Part shown: positions 10,824-23,663 of the stretch, piece after piece | Numbering within the stretch: position 1 is the stretch's first letter | Layout of the letters: each line of letters starts with the position of its first letter | Source of the DNA: Botryotinia globosa | Lineage: Eukaryota > Ascomycota > Leotiomycetes > Helotiales > Sclerotiniaceae | Length of the DNA: 64,000 bases | Reading direction: 5' to 3' | Assembly (NCBI GenBank): GCA_014898425.1 | Contig: RCSZ01000007.1 | Span: 186,001 to 250,000, forward strand | Program-made: the position numbers and the translations under genes | Notes under the pieces: model-generated | The model's database searches: none | What the model was told of the DNA's origin: nothing | The model's input: the letters and a program-made list of their open reading frames with translations, nothing else

Positions 10824-13800
10824 TGTTGGAGAAGTTTGAAAATCGATAAGAGAGGGGATGATGTATACAGTAAATATATGTATGTGTCGTTCTTATCGAT
10901 GGCAAATGAAGTGTGCGATGATATATTCGAGTAAGGATTGTCAAGATGGCTGTAATATTGAATATATGTTCGAAATGTTGTCTGAGTATGATCCAAAAGA
11001 AAAGGCTTCAAGAGAGGGAAATTTTAGTACTTATGTACAATATTTCCATCTGGACCAGATAGATTTTTCTTTTGGACAAGACGAGCTTGGTGTTAGGCTT
11101 GAACTTAAAATCAATCTACATCGATCAAATTTGCATATTTCAGTGTTAAAGCTTGAGCCAGCGGGGTAAGTTAGGCTCATGCTGGAATGATTTGAGCTTG
11201 AAATTGGACTTGACATTGATCTTCACTCAGCTTCGATTTATTTTGTATTTCGCCATGTCCTAGTATGAAGTAGCTGGGTTAGTGGTTAATAGATGACCAT
11301 TGTCAATGGAAAATATCTCCACATTCTAGCTTGCAACAGACGGGTAATTTGCAAGGAGTCTGTCGTTTTCAAAATATCGGCAGAATCTCTGTGCATGAAT
11401 CGAAAACGATAGTACCAAAGTTCAGAGTTTGGAATCTTGAAGAGCCTCGCTTAATATATTTGAATACATACTAGCGGATGTTAAGCGCGACGCGGCGCTG
11501 TTGGTAGTGTGGGAGTACCAAAAACACATGACGCTCATGATAAAAGAAGAATGCTCATATACCTTTACGTATCGAGATCAGAAACATCGATTAAACAGCC
11601 TAGTGGGAAGAGTAGATCTGAAGATATCTCAAGCATGCAGGAGTCACAGGCGTTTTCGGCTTCTACATGGTCAGTGGGGCCAAGTTATTCTATCTGGGGT
11701 GAAAAATACGCAATTGTTTTGTCCAGGTTGAACAATCACAGTTGTTAACTGCTTACCTGCGGTACCTACTCCTAATTATCACCATACTAAAATGAACTCC
11801 CTGGCACACTACGCTTGTCACTAATTCATCTATGAAAGGGTCTTTGACAACGGTGGTCAAAAATGTACTAGATGTATTAGAGGTCGAAAATTCTCAACAG
11901 CCAATCAAATCTCTAGAGAGAAAAATTAGTCAAGCTATCGACCTAAAAACGAGCTAGTTTCACCGACTTCCCAAAAAAACGTCCTCTAATGTGGATACTT
12001 AGCTTGGGAATAATATTATGTTCAGCAGGTCTAATGTACATCGAGCTAAGATGCACAGTATTTCTCCTTCTTCACTTCTCTTACGTCATGTATGTACAAT
12101 GAAGTATGTCATTCTTATTACAATCCGAGTGATCTCGACTATCTGAATTTCGATTCCCATTCGAAGATAGCAAAGTAAACATGCCATTTTAAAGCCCCTG
12201 AACATTTAGTAATAGTGATCCGGTCAAATTCGACCCTAAAACTACAGACTCGTGGTACTGTCTTTATTCCTAAGAAACCCAAAGAACGGGTCTTTAGGCA
12301 CTCATTTCAGTTACCTGCAGATCTCTCGTCCACATTTTAGGAATTTCCGAACGGGTGTGTTGCGTTTCTAGTCCACTTCACTCTGAAAGAGTAAGTGCCA
12401 AATTACATCTGTACCGTTTACTCTTCCCCCGTTCCTTCCTTTCTGCACTTAACCCACTTCCCCAAGTATCTAGAATCCGAAACACCAGTACAGTTTCCCC
12501 ACAGCAAAAACAAACATGACAATAATAAAATACTCTATTACCCAAACTTTGTACGCCAAGAAAAGTATGCGGCATCGAACATATACTACTCACCTCATTC
12601 TTCACACATCACTCCTTCCCATCTCCATCATTGCCATCCGTACCAAATCATTTGATCCAACCCACACTCCAAGAAGCCTATTCCAAGTTCGAACCCAGTA
12701 AACTCTAAACTCATCACCCTTTCCCGCAAACTTCCCCTCTCGACACTCATCACACGCACACCTCAAAAACAAAAACACCAGTCAACCCCTCCGCTTGAAA
12801 ACACACCCTGAAAACTCCAGTCTAAGGTTAAAACATGAGAGTATTCAACAAGATTCCGCATCTTATCCGAAAAACAATACGCAATTCCAACGCGCCGAGC
12901 ATCGATTAGGTAGGTATCTATCTGAAGCTGCTCTAGTCATGATCTAGCGTTGCTAGTTAAAATACTAGTACATGTACTTTCTTTTCGATCTATCTCCGCG
13001 ACCCACGTGTGGGGTCCAAACTTCTTCAAGGGTGTCTATTTTTTGATCTTCGGATCATAGCCATTTCTTCACTATCCAGGTGGTTGGTAGATCGTATATG
13101 TGACCGAGCGAGTTAGGCAGGCTTGGAATATAAGATAGAATAATAGGATGATCTTTACAGCTAGTATGGGGATTCGCAGATCCTTCTCATTTCCCAGATT
13201 ATGGTACATTGTATCCATCTAGCTTCAGATCTCCGATTCTCGGTGCACTGCATCACATTGTATTATGCACTCACTTACCCAATCGTAATAACTTTTCCTT
13301 CCCAATCAATTGCTTCCCAATTGTTTCCCATCTAGTTAGCTCCATATCCATACACTGATATCCCATCCCTCAATCTTATGACCCTTCTCCTTCAACCCCC
13401 TCCCCCCCATCGAATCCTCCAGCTCCAGCCCCTTCCTTCTTCTGCCCCTTTTCTCCCCTTTCCCCTCCCCTTTCCCCCTCCATCCAAACACATATCCCTA
13501 CGTAACTAAAACCCCTGCCCCAAGCCCAACACCACTCTCAGCCCTTGAACATACAATGATCTACTATCTACCACCTACCGCACCAGCATACTCTATCTAG
13601 ACTTGTCTACCCTATTTTCCAGTAGCCAGCCGAGTTTCCCCTATCTCCCTTTCCCTTCTTGTCACAAGGTAAGTTGAGAGAAAGAAAAGGAATGAAAATA
13701 AAGCACATCAAATTCACCATCTATAATAGCATGATATTAGAACAAGGAGAACACCAGAGGTGTGGTGTTGCTTACCGATGATTCAAATTCTATACAGAGA

Positions 13801-14178
13801 CACGAAAACTCTTCACAATCACGCTCGCACACCTCACATTCAGAAGAAATCATCAAAATGCGAATTCAAAGTATGTCAAATTCATTTATCTAAATATCTA
13901 AAAATCATGCAATTCCAGTGTATTCATCTCATATATGCACAGCATATACCCCATATGTATCTCATGTCTCTCCATTCCTCCGCAAAACCAAAGACAAAAA
14001 CAAAAACAAACGCCCGCATTCTAAACCCTATGTAATAATGTACACCACCTAATAAGGCTATGTACAAGAAGAACATTAAAAAGATGACAAAAGGAGAAGT
14101 ATGAAAGATCCGCGGGGTATCAAAATCATGTATCGTATCTCATTTAAGCCGTATCATATCCATCTCAAATGGACCAAC
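10824..14178. other. Long non-coding spacer
   Basis: About 3.3 kb without a supportable gene. Region 13380-13560 is strongly pyrimidine-rich on the plus strand and is followed by a clean GTAAGT donor-like site at 13671. This resembles a fungal promoter and 5' UTR intron, but no credible ORF follows, so a non-coding transcript is possible. Small frames at 11501-11748, 12395-12701 and 13760-14035 look random. Confidence 0.45.
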
Positions 14179-16795
14179 CTAGCACTTAACACCTGTACCA
14201 GCTCCCTTGAACATTGCAATAGTAGCAGCAAAAGTGTTACGGTTATCTTTGAACATTGCGCCACTCTGTCCGTCAATTGTAACCATGTTTTCAACACCAA
14301 CGGTTGACAATCCAGTGATGTGAATATTGCCTGAACCCTCAATTGAAAGCATGTTGCTTTGACAGTTAGAAGTCTGCAAGCAGTCTTGATTGTAGTTATC
14401 AAAGAATGAATAGAGACCAGCACCAGTGATAAAGACATCCTCAGAGTTAACAATGCGAACACCCCATGCTTTATCAGCAAGCGATCCACCAGTGAAAGAA
14501 GGATCACCATAAACTGAGTTGGTGGTGAAAGGTGTTGCGGAATCGGGATTGGATTGGTAGTAAGGAGTTTCAGTTTGAATGGCTCCCATAAAGATGTTGG
14601 AGGCGTTGGCCAATTGGTAGTTGTAAAGAACACTATGCTCACTGGCGGTACCATACATCCAGGTAGGTCCTTCCTCAGAAGCAATCAAGATTCCTCTGCC
14701 GTTGTAAATGTCAATTTGGGTATGGTCAGTAAGATCAAGTTCATGATCAGCAACCCAAAACCAGTTGTTCTCAAGGTAGATTGAAGCCTTTTCAGTAACG
14801 TGGAGAAGCATAAAGGCTCCAATGCAGTCTGGGTTGCTGCTGTGAGTTGCGTTTGGATTCTTGGCGCAAGTGTTGGATTGAAGTTGAGTACCAGCACTAC
14901 CACCAATTCTTGTGTGAACATCCCACATTCCTGCTGAGCCTTGAGAAGTCTCCTTGAGATTCCATTCGATGAGGATAGCGCCTGCAGCTGGGCCCATAGT
15001 TTGGAAAACAATATCGGAGATCTCGACAGAGCCAGTGTCACCAACTTGTCCAACTTGGAAGACGGCCTTTGGATTGGCTTGATCATTGAATCCCTTTGCC
15101 ATGATCATAGGCCAGATCTCACCAGTGATCTTGATGTTCTTTGGGACCTTGATGGTGTCAGTGACAACATAAGCACCGTGATCGAAGTAAACAACTTGAT
15201 CAGCGGTAGCCTTGGCAAAGATTGCTTGAATGGCAGCAGTATCATCGGTAGTTCCATCACCCTTGGCTCCATTAGACTTGACACTCAAGAATGAAGAGGC
15301 TGGTAAAGTCTCATATTGTGGCTTGGTGCGTCCAAATACCTTGCCAGTAGAATCCAAGAGGACTGCAGGCTTTGTGACAGCATCTTGAACACCTTGGCTA
15401 GCTGCACCGACATTAACTCCAGTGTAGACCTTTCCTTGAGCCCATGATGCAATTTTGGCGTTTCCGGCAAGGACAGTTGATTTGGAAGTGGCATCATACA
15501 CGGCAACTGGAACATTGGAAGAGAAGTCGACGTTATCAATGACGAGAGTACCGTTGGTTCCGGTTTCGTTGACATCGTAAACAGTAGAAATACCGATTGG
15601 TGTGTTTACAATGGTACTGTCCATCAATGTGGCCGATCCCACTGCCCGCGAACTAGCGCCGCCGGCTGACATATCGATACCTACACCACAGTTGTTGATG
15701 TTGATGTCCTTGAAGGTCCAGAGCCAGGCCCAGTTTAGGTAGATGGCCGTCTGGCAGTTGTTGAAGGTCAAGTTACGAGAAGTAAACTGTTGGCTACCCA
15801 AGAAAGCACCATACTTGCCACCGTTGAATGTCAAGTCGGCCATGAAACCACCACTGCCATTATCCATGAAGATTCCTTGTTGGTTGTTACCTTCTCCACC
15901 ATCAGTTCTCATGTTGAAAACAATGTTTTGTAATGATGTAGCTTGAGCAACTTGCCAATGAATACCACTACCGGTCGAGGCAGGCATGGCAGTCAAGTCG
16001 ATGACAAAGTTTCTGATTTGACGGTAGAAGTTGTTCCTGAAAGTTTATTAGTGGCCACGCTTACAGAATAAATCCAATATGAAAACTCACTGATTGGTGA
16101 ACCAGTTGAATTCAGGATCATATGGGTCTGCGTCGAGTAAAGCCATGCCAGCAAAGTTGGCAAGACCTTTGATTGTTGGGAGAGTAACAGCATCACCAAC
16201 AAGTTGAGTGAAATATTGTTGTTTGATAGGAGCTGAGATAGCATATGTTCCAGGTCTATGCGTGAAGTTAGTAATGTACGAGAAGACTCAGGCATACAAA
16301 AGGATAGAGGGTTCAAATGAACTGGGTAATGTTAAGACAGGGTATATTGACTTACGGGAAGTAAACGAGAGCTGGGGTAACAGTAGTAGAGTCACAGCCT
16401 TTACCACAACGGTTACCAGAGGAGATGGCAGAGTTGATGGCAGCGGTGTCATCAGTTACACCTTGATACGAGTGTTAGTATGATACCATTTGAGAAGAGA
16501 AGTGATTGACTTACCATCACCAACAGCACCAAAGTCCTTGACATTTCGGAAGATCTGATATGAAGCATCACCAAATGGTGCAGTACCTTGTCGTTGAATC
16601 TGATAAAGTTAGAGATGATTTCTAATAGTGAGAGAGATGAAGAAGGATGAATAGACTTACTGAAGCGAGCCAATAACTGCTGGAAGCAGCTGTTGTTGAA
16701 GCCACTGCATCAGTTGGCACAGGAGCAGGAGCACCAGAAACGATGAGGAAGAAGCGTAGAGCCAATAAAATGGAAATGATTGAGAAGGAAGCCAT
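14179..16795 (-). CDS. Secreted exo-beta-1,3-glucanase, glycoside hydrolase family 55
   Basis: The enzyme is predicted to release glucose from beta-1,3-glucan outside the cell, for cell-wall turnover or feeding on glucan. Five exons (16795-16661, 16599-16515, 16461-16356, 16255-16091, 16036-14179) join in frame to 782 residues, typical of GH55. A signal peptide opens the protein (FSIISILLALRFFLIVSGAP). Two pectate-lyase-like beta-helix domains follow, and each starts with the same signature: FRNVKDFGAVGDGVTDDTAA near residue 62 and FLSVKSNGAKGDGTTDDTAA near residue 414. This twin-helix arrangement is the family hallmark. Gly/Asn-rich parallel-helix sequence and WMYGTASEHSVLYNYQL support the call. 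The last exon carries over three quarters of the protein. Confidence 0.94.
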
Positions 16796-19441
16796 CGTCA
16801 AGTAGGACCAGCTGCTGCAGGATGTCGACGTTGATGTTGTATCTGTAAAAGAATGTAGTTTCTGCCCGGGGTAAAAAGTTCAATCAGTATTTATGTCGGT
16901 ATTGTGTGGTGGTTGTGAGGCGGTTGTAGGAAGATGAAGGATAAAATCCTGTCTCTCGTTTGTTTCTTGTCACTTTTATGGGAAAGAACGATGGTTCGAC
17001 TTGATACCAGCATTCACTCGGAAAAGTAGCTATGTTGTAACAATAAATATCCAATCCAAATCTCATATAGAAGATGAGATTGAAAGACAATGTTTGATAA
17101 TGAGGGTGATATGATTAGGATTGGTGGCTGATTTTATATTATTGTGGTCGTGGCCGGGGAAAGGAACAATAGGATTAAGCGGAATGGATTGTGATTGCCT
17201 TGAGGGGGTGAATCGAAATTCTGAAGCTATTCAAATCATACGACTCGACCTCATGACAAACATATCATCAAACCACCAAATGATCAAACAATCAAATCCT
17301 TCAAACAACAATACAACAATAGAAATGGAAATTAGCATTTGATGCCAAGGAGATGAACTCACAAGTTTGGAATTCTGTCGTCGAGAAAAGAAAGAAGGTT
17401 TGAAGAAATGAATGTGTGGCCTGCCAAAAGGTGTAAAATGATGATAATTAACATGTTGGCGGCGGCCCGTGATCTTTATATCTTTAAGATCGACCTCCTT
17501 CTTCATTTCATCCGGTCTCCCATCCCATATCTCAAACAAACCATCTTGAGCACAAAGAGTGGCTTCCTTGGTATGCTCTCCATATTGTCTAAGCGGACGG
17601 TTCGAAGAATGGCTCATGACTGGGGAGGAAAGCTTCCGAATCCAATTAAGGGTATATCAGTGCTTCACTCTCCCGGGGACTTAATCTGGTTATTAAGTGG
17701 CAAGTGCCTCAAAAGACGCTATATTGCCGCTTGTATTGGAAAGGTACAGCCGCAACCCGTCACTTGGGATGATTTGATTCGATGTTGTTGAGATAATTTA
17801 GGTTGCAGGTGTTCTACCCTGGTGTGTTTGCTAGTGCAACAGGGGTTCATTAATGCTCCCGTGATGAGTCGACGTCAAAGAGTGTGTACACTGTATATAG
17901 ATCAGGATACTTGGGTAGTCCCTTGACAGTCTCATCTAGTGACAGTGCCGAGAATGTGGAGGGTCAAAGATTGAGCAAAAACAGAGAAGAGTTGAAACTT
18001 GGTGTTTCTTCACGATACGCGGTTGTTGAATCTTGATTGGTACTTCGGACATTTGTTGTGGCGGCTCTTAATTTCCCAAGCTATTTTTTTATCCTACCAA
18101 AGAGAATCTTCGAAACGCGATCAAGCTTTCAAATGCGGGAACTTTAAAACAATATATGGGGAAGAAGAACGGACGGATCTCATCGCATAAACGCGTCGTC
18201 GATCCTCCCCCTTCTTTTTAATATAAAAATTTCAATTCTCCAAGCCAAATCCCTTTTCGACCTTCCGAAGGCGTACAAATACGACCCAAAATCGACATGT
18301 AATATAAATTCATCCCATCGACAGCAGTTTCAACATAGTTGCCGTCTAATATTGTGCCTACCCTGATCAATCAATTCGTGAATTGTTTTCTACGCTGAGA
18401 GGCTACCTGCAGCTAACAGGAACAATAAACCCTATAACCATTATCAGCCCCCCTGCCATAGAGCATTATTTTGCAGCCCAATATATGCGCACCCTTTCTT
18501 GGTTTGTTTCAATCAAAAATTTGCTTGCGGCTTTGTTGGTTAATAATTGTTGGATGTTTCATGGGGTCTTCAAAGGGGTGCGTCTATGAAACCCGGGATG
18601 TAGCAGGACCGTTGTTTGGATGAACCGGGTTCGTACTTTTGCTCCATTTGTGTATCCCATGCAGTCTCATCGCCCCCTATCAATTTTCTTTGAGGTTATT
18701 CCAATATAGATAACATCGCTTCACCACAGGACCGATTCGTTACACGCAGTGAGGAAACTTATTACTTGGAAGGCGGAGAAGTTGCTGGATATCACGTGAT
18801 AGGTAGACTCCAATTTTGGCTAAATAATTGGGTGGCAGCGCTAAAGTCGGGTGCTCACATCCATGGATAACCTTACAATTAACCCTAAAAGATACCTTTT
18901 GTTTTAGACTTTCTCATGACCTTTGGTCACTTCTCACCAACCTCACCCTTTTTGGATTACTGACGTACTGGTATTCAATTATAATGATTTTGAATAATTA
19001 AAATTATATGTTTGATATCATCCGTGTTTAATAGGAGTATTTTAGTTTTCAACCTTAATAAGACGTGTGACATGGGCATTTCTCTATGACGCGATATGAT
19101 ATAATTGTGCAGCTTGATATAACGATCTTTTTTGGAATTCTAATATGAACTTGAATAAGATTAATCCATTCAGTACCTACCTACTCATTGAGAGTGATAT
19201 ATTATAGTAAATTGAAATGTATGACCATGAAGTGAACCATATATGTAAATAAATTTAATCAAATGTGAACGCCTTCCAGATCAAAATTTGGCGGCAAGAA
19301 GGCAATTTCACTCACAAAGTCCGCTTCAAAGTCCGCTTCCACGACAGGTTGTTTTATTTTGCTATATTCCTAGTCTAAATCAGAACGATCGATTCTGTGG
19401 TGGCAGCTCGAACTCGATCGATAAGATACGTCGACCACCCA
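16796..19441. other. Spacer upstream of the GH55 gene
   Basis: The first few hundred bases should contain the GH55 promoter. A 128-residue minus-strand frame at 17231-17617 begins with ATG and has one donor-like GTGAGT, but it resembles no family and I do not call it. The rest is AT-rich with no recognisable element. Confidence 0.45.
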
Positions 19442-21445
19442 TTAAGGGCAGCTATCCCTGCTCTCATAAATATCGAGTTCGTCTTCTTCAAGATATCTTA
19501 GGGCCAAGAAACTTGGAGTCTCGGCATAGTGTGTGAGCGTTCGGGTTCCAACAAACATGAGGAAAAGCGAGATGTTCTTCTTGACTTCAATTGCAGATTC
19601 AGTGGGTTTGTTTTGATCATAATAATTTTGATCTAGATCCACAAGAATCATGTTTCTCTCGAGAGTCCGTTTCTTCTCCTTAGAATCCATGATGCCGTAA
19701 GTTGATACCGAACATGGCAATTCGCTTGTAGCCTGTATCGGAATAAGAACTGCTTTAACCTCAAGCTTACCTCAAGAACATCACTGAAAGCGTTGCTGCC
19801 GGAAAGTTGGATATTCACAGAGACAATTTCCATGCCAGCCTTAAATTCTTCATTTTTATGATCATGTGTTATACCGCCGCTGCGTATTGAAGCCCAACTC
19901 CAAGAAGGCATGCACTTCTCGCTTTCTGTATCCTCGTTGTTGTCTTTTTTTAAAGTCCAGAGGAGTGCCCCAGGAAGTTGGCTTCTCCATAACCCAGCGT
20001 AATAATCATCTTGAGTCATGTCATGCAAGAGTTTTGCTATCCCAGATATGGCGGGTAGCTTATCCGTCTGATATGTGAGGGGACGGTGACTATAAGCCTC
20101 GACCATAACGTACCAATTCGAATGAATATTTTTGTGAACCTCCCTACTCAGTGAGGACTGAGGCTTGAAATCCAAATATATGTCAAGGAAGCTTGTTTCT
20201 GATTCGAAATTTGAGAATCCTGTCCGACATCCACAAGTGCTACACTCCCTGCAGTCCTATAGAATTTCATCCTTTGCGAAGGACAGAGTACGTCTCGCAA
20301 GCACTTGCTCTTGCAACACCCACCCACGTTTCCTTAGCACACTGTCATACAGTCCATGTGATTCAAGCCGCCCGTTTGCATTGTGGACATGAAATTGATC
20401 TTGTATTCTACGTGCGTAGAGAAATTGTTGGCGGTCATCTGCATCGAGATATGGCAATTGTAGGCTCGTGGTTCGATTTCCAAGATAGATACCCCCGTTA
20501 GAGTCTCTTGCTTCGGTAGCGGCTAAAACTAAGAATGCCGACATAGATACATCGCTCATACGAAAACTCTCAATTTGCCAATCTTCCAGTGAGTCTTGCA
20601 TTATGCCCAAAGAGTCGATTCATAGATAAGGTATCCCCAGACCTCTGGTAATCATTACAGCGTCGAACAAAGTCTTTGGCAAGGAATCCATTGGGATTCT
20701 TTTCTTGTAGACTGATAATTTAGCCTGAGTAAGGTTGGTGTCTTCAAGAATTGATGAATCTCCCCAACAATAACTGAGGGCAGCAAAACGTCCGGTTATG
20801 TTCTTTGTTTCGATCAATTTGACTGAGATATTTGAGGTCCCGACATCGATGACACGCGTTGGCATTTTTAGACTGCCAATATAACCCAAATTGAATTTTC
20901 GATGTGTTTCACTGGTTGCAACCCAGCTTTTCGCTGTTTGTAAGGATTCAGGCAAGGAGTTCGAAATTTCTTGCGCAGCAGTCATGAATGGTAATGAAAG
21001 GCCACCTGTAGTACGAGAAAAGTGACAGTCAGCTGCAATTCATACAAGCTAGCGTAAGGAGAGTTACTAGGTAATTCTTGTTCTTGACCTCAATGTATAG
21101 AATGTAGGCTCATACTCATGCCTGCATAATTCAATAACAGTTGGTTGTGTGCACTGGCTCCGGGTTATTGAATACCTCTTGATCATCAATGTCTTTCACC
21201 TGTAAGCATACGTCGAAGTGCGGATCTTGGAAGTGGTTGCCTAATGCAGCTACAGCTTGAACCACAAGTGTATAAAGACAACAACCTTCACAAGCGACTT
21301 CAAAAACAGATATTATCCAAGATGTCTGAGCAACAATGCTTTTGCTAGATTCGGAATCACCAATGTTCCGAAACATCCTTGTGTCATCACATACATAGCA
21401 GACCATATTGGCTCTTTGATGAGGTTGAGGAATACTGTTGACCAT
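19442..21445 (-). pseudogene. HET-domain (heterokaryon incompatibility) protein, inactivated
   Basis: Intact relatives govern self/non-self recognition on hyphal fusion. One frame runs from an ATG at 20985 to 19771, then across an intron (19770-19733, GTAAGC to ATACAG) to a stop at 19442. HET signatures are in order: RFAALSYCWGDSS, LPKTLFDAVMITRGLGIPYL, IDSLGIMQDSLEDW, RGWVLQEQVLARRTLSFAKD and PSWSWASIRSGG. Two in-frame stops break it. TGA at 20622-20620 replaces the Trp of the LWIDSLCI-type motif, and TAG at 20259-20257 sits where a Trp normally follows the LSF block. The frame continues unchanged past both. The Cys usual in LCI is Gly here. The frame 21131-21445 (-), with CYVCDD and CEGCCLYTLVVQAVAAL, looks like the N-terminal part, but I could not find an in-phase junction to 20985, so a third lesion is likely. 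Possible coding extends to about 21721. Confidence 0.82.
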
Positions 21446-23663
21446 CTCGACAAAGTTGAACTTTTTTAATTTGTAAAATTTAGCTTGGGTCAGTTAGCAT
21501 TAAATTTTTGACTAACTTAATCATGAATACCTACGAAACATGAAACTTTTACACATGAACTCTGACCTTTTGGATGGGAAAATATCAGAATCGGGAGAGT
21601 TGTCGGAGGAAAGGCTAGGGTCTTCTTCTTCTTCATCATCAAGCTGCGATGTGATACGGAGGGGAGAAGGTATTTCGCCCTTCGACTCATATTTATGTAG
21701 CTCCATCTGGTAATATTTCAATGCGGAAGAAAAGCTTGCAGGCGTTGCGTGGAATATCGCTGTGCCTATCCTATTCGCGGGCGTTGAGGAATAGATATGA
21801 TGTATGAATCGACGCAGTGTAAAGCTTGTAACGGTTTGTAGATGTCAAGGAAATGATTGAGAGATAACATATTCAGGAACTCTACTGCTTGTGATGATGG
21901 TGCATGACGACGATGGTAGAGTGTTTCATCAGAAAGAGGAAAATTATTCTCTCTTCTGTTGACCCTTCGACACCCGCTTGCCCGACCTGCATCATGATAA
22001 GCCGGCATACCCAATGGACTTCAACAGCTGGCTAGCGTTTATGCAACTTGATGGTAACCTAACCTTCAGGTTTTTCTGGAATAAAGGAAAGAATCGATAG
22101 GTTTAGTGTTTGGTTGGGTGACCCGCAACTAGCTGGGCACTCCATTACCTTTGGATGAAACCGACTGACAGAAAGAGGCCATGTTAACAAGTAGTTCTAA
22201 TGTCTCCCCACAGTATTGATCGCGTGATCTCAATGAGGAAAATACACACTGAATATTGATGCATACACTGCCACATGGCAATTATAGACCATGGCATATT
22301 CTGTTGTGGAATCGACAATCAACGGGCCGGACCATGATGCTAGTGTTTGTATTCTAGATGTCAGGTTATGAGAGAGAATAGTGAAACAGCCACCTCTTGT
22401 CTCTTAGATCGTCATCTCCAACTATGCACCGTTAGATTGTAAATGTGATATGATCTAATGTGAAAAGAGGAACCTAAGCTGCCAAGGCTTATTAGCTTGC
22501 CTACAATAGGGCTGGCAGTCTGGATTCTCTTCAGTGCGTGTCAATCCTATTCATGGCTTAGAAGTTTTAGGAAGGGGCCAAAAGGTCAAACATTCTCATC
22601 ACCGCCACTACATTGACCAGTTTCAAGCCAAATCGAAGCATCTCGAATCAAGACTTCAATGTAGCGACGATATGATAGCTAGGAATTACAGTGGAAATCG
22701 AAATAAAAGGAATCTTCAAGGACTCCCTCAAACTTACTAGAAGCTTCCGAGACACGTGATATTATCCACACGAGCCTCATTCACCAGCCTCATTTGTGAA
22801 GCACAGTACAGAAATCGATCCAAGTTTTTCCCCGCTGATAAGATGAGCCACTCCGATAAACAAAAATGAGATTCTAGAGGGGAAAGAAGAAACCTAATCC
22901 ATAGAATTTGAGTGTTTGATTGATTGAAGGAATATCCAACAATACAAAACAATAGGGAAATGCAAAGTCATGTGAATCTCATCTCTCTTCAAATGAGATT
23001 AGTAATCTTACCAATATATACCTAACTAATAAGGAGAGAGATATTTTGATCATGTATTGACTGTTTGCATTCAATTGAAAAAGAACTCACAGCTACCTAC
23101 CTAGCTACATAATTCGAAAAAGTTCCATCTACATCACATTGTTTGTATTGCCTTGTCATGCTTTCTCCTTCATTGATTGGTTGATTTAGAAGTGGCGCGT
23201 TGCTAGGTGGTCTAAAAAAGGTTAAGCGACTAGAAAGTTCCTTACAATTCTACCATTTTCTATAGCGAGCCTTTCCATAAATTCCCCAATACCCTTCAAC
23301 GAAAAGACAATTCTCTTTTTTTCTTCAAACCATTCAAAGATACCCTTTCTTTCTACTTTCTGTCTATCATAGACTTCTACAATACGATACACTTAACGAC
23401 TTAACGAATACCATCAACTGTAAGTTACTCTCAATAACCTTCCTGTGTCAGAGTAACCCCTCGATCTACCATCAAGAAACTCTTTGGAGAGCTCAGCCTC
23501 GAAAGAGAAAGAAATCCCAAAGACCTTGAGATTACTTGCACTCTACAAAAGATTCACAAGAAGCTCAATACGCTTGCTTGCACAACTTCATTTCCATCAA
23601 GAAATTCATACTAATCTACCCTCTTCCTACAGTTTCTCCGTTTTCACATACACAATCACAAAT
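21446..23663. other. Spacer and divergent promoter region before hsp90
   Basis: A minus-strand frame at 21521-21719 rich in Asp/Glu/Ser could be an upstream exon of the HET pseudogene, but it lacks an ATG. Beyond it I see no gene until hsp90. The last 450 bases hold the hsp90 promoter and leader. Confidence 0.45.
23229..23252 (+). promoter_or_regulatory. Candidate heat-shock element
   Basis: GAAAGTTCCTTACAATTC at 23233-23250 gives GAA-nn-TTC-nn-TAC-nn-TTC, so three of four alternating HSF half-sites match and one is degenerate. It lies about 430 bp upstream of the Hsp90 ATG. The position and the known heat control of hsp90 genes support it, but no factor binding is shown. Confidence 0.4.

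Noticed and set aside
17231..17617. 128-residue minus-strand frame starting with ATG
   Set aside because: It has no family resemblance, mixed composition and an unsure splice site; not enough to call a gene.
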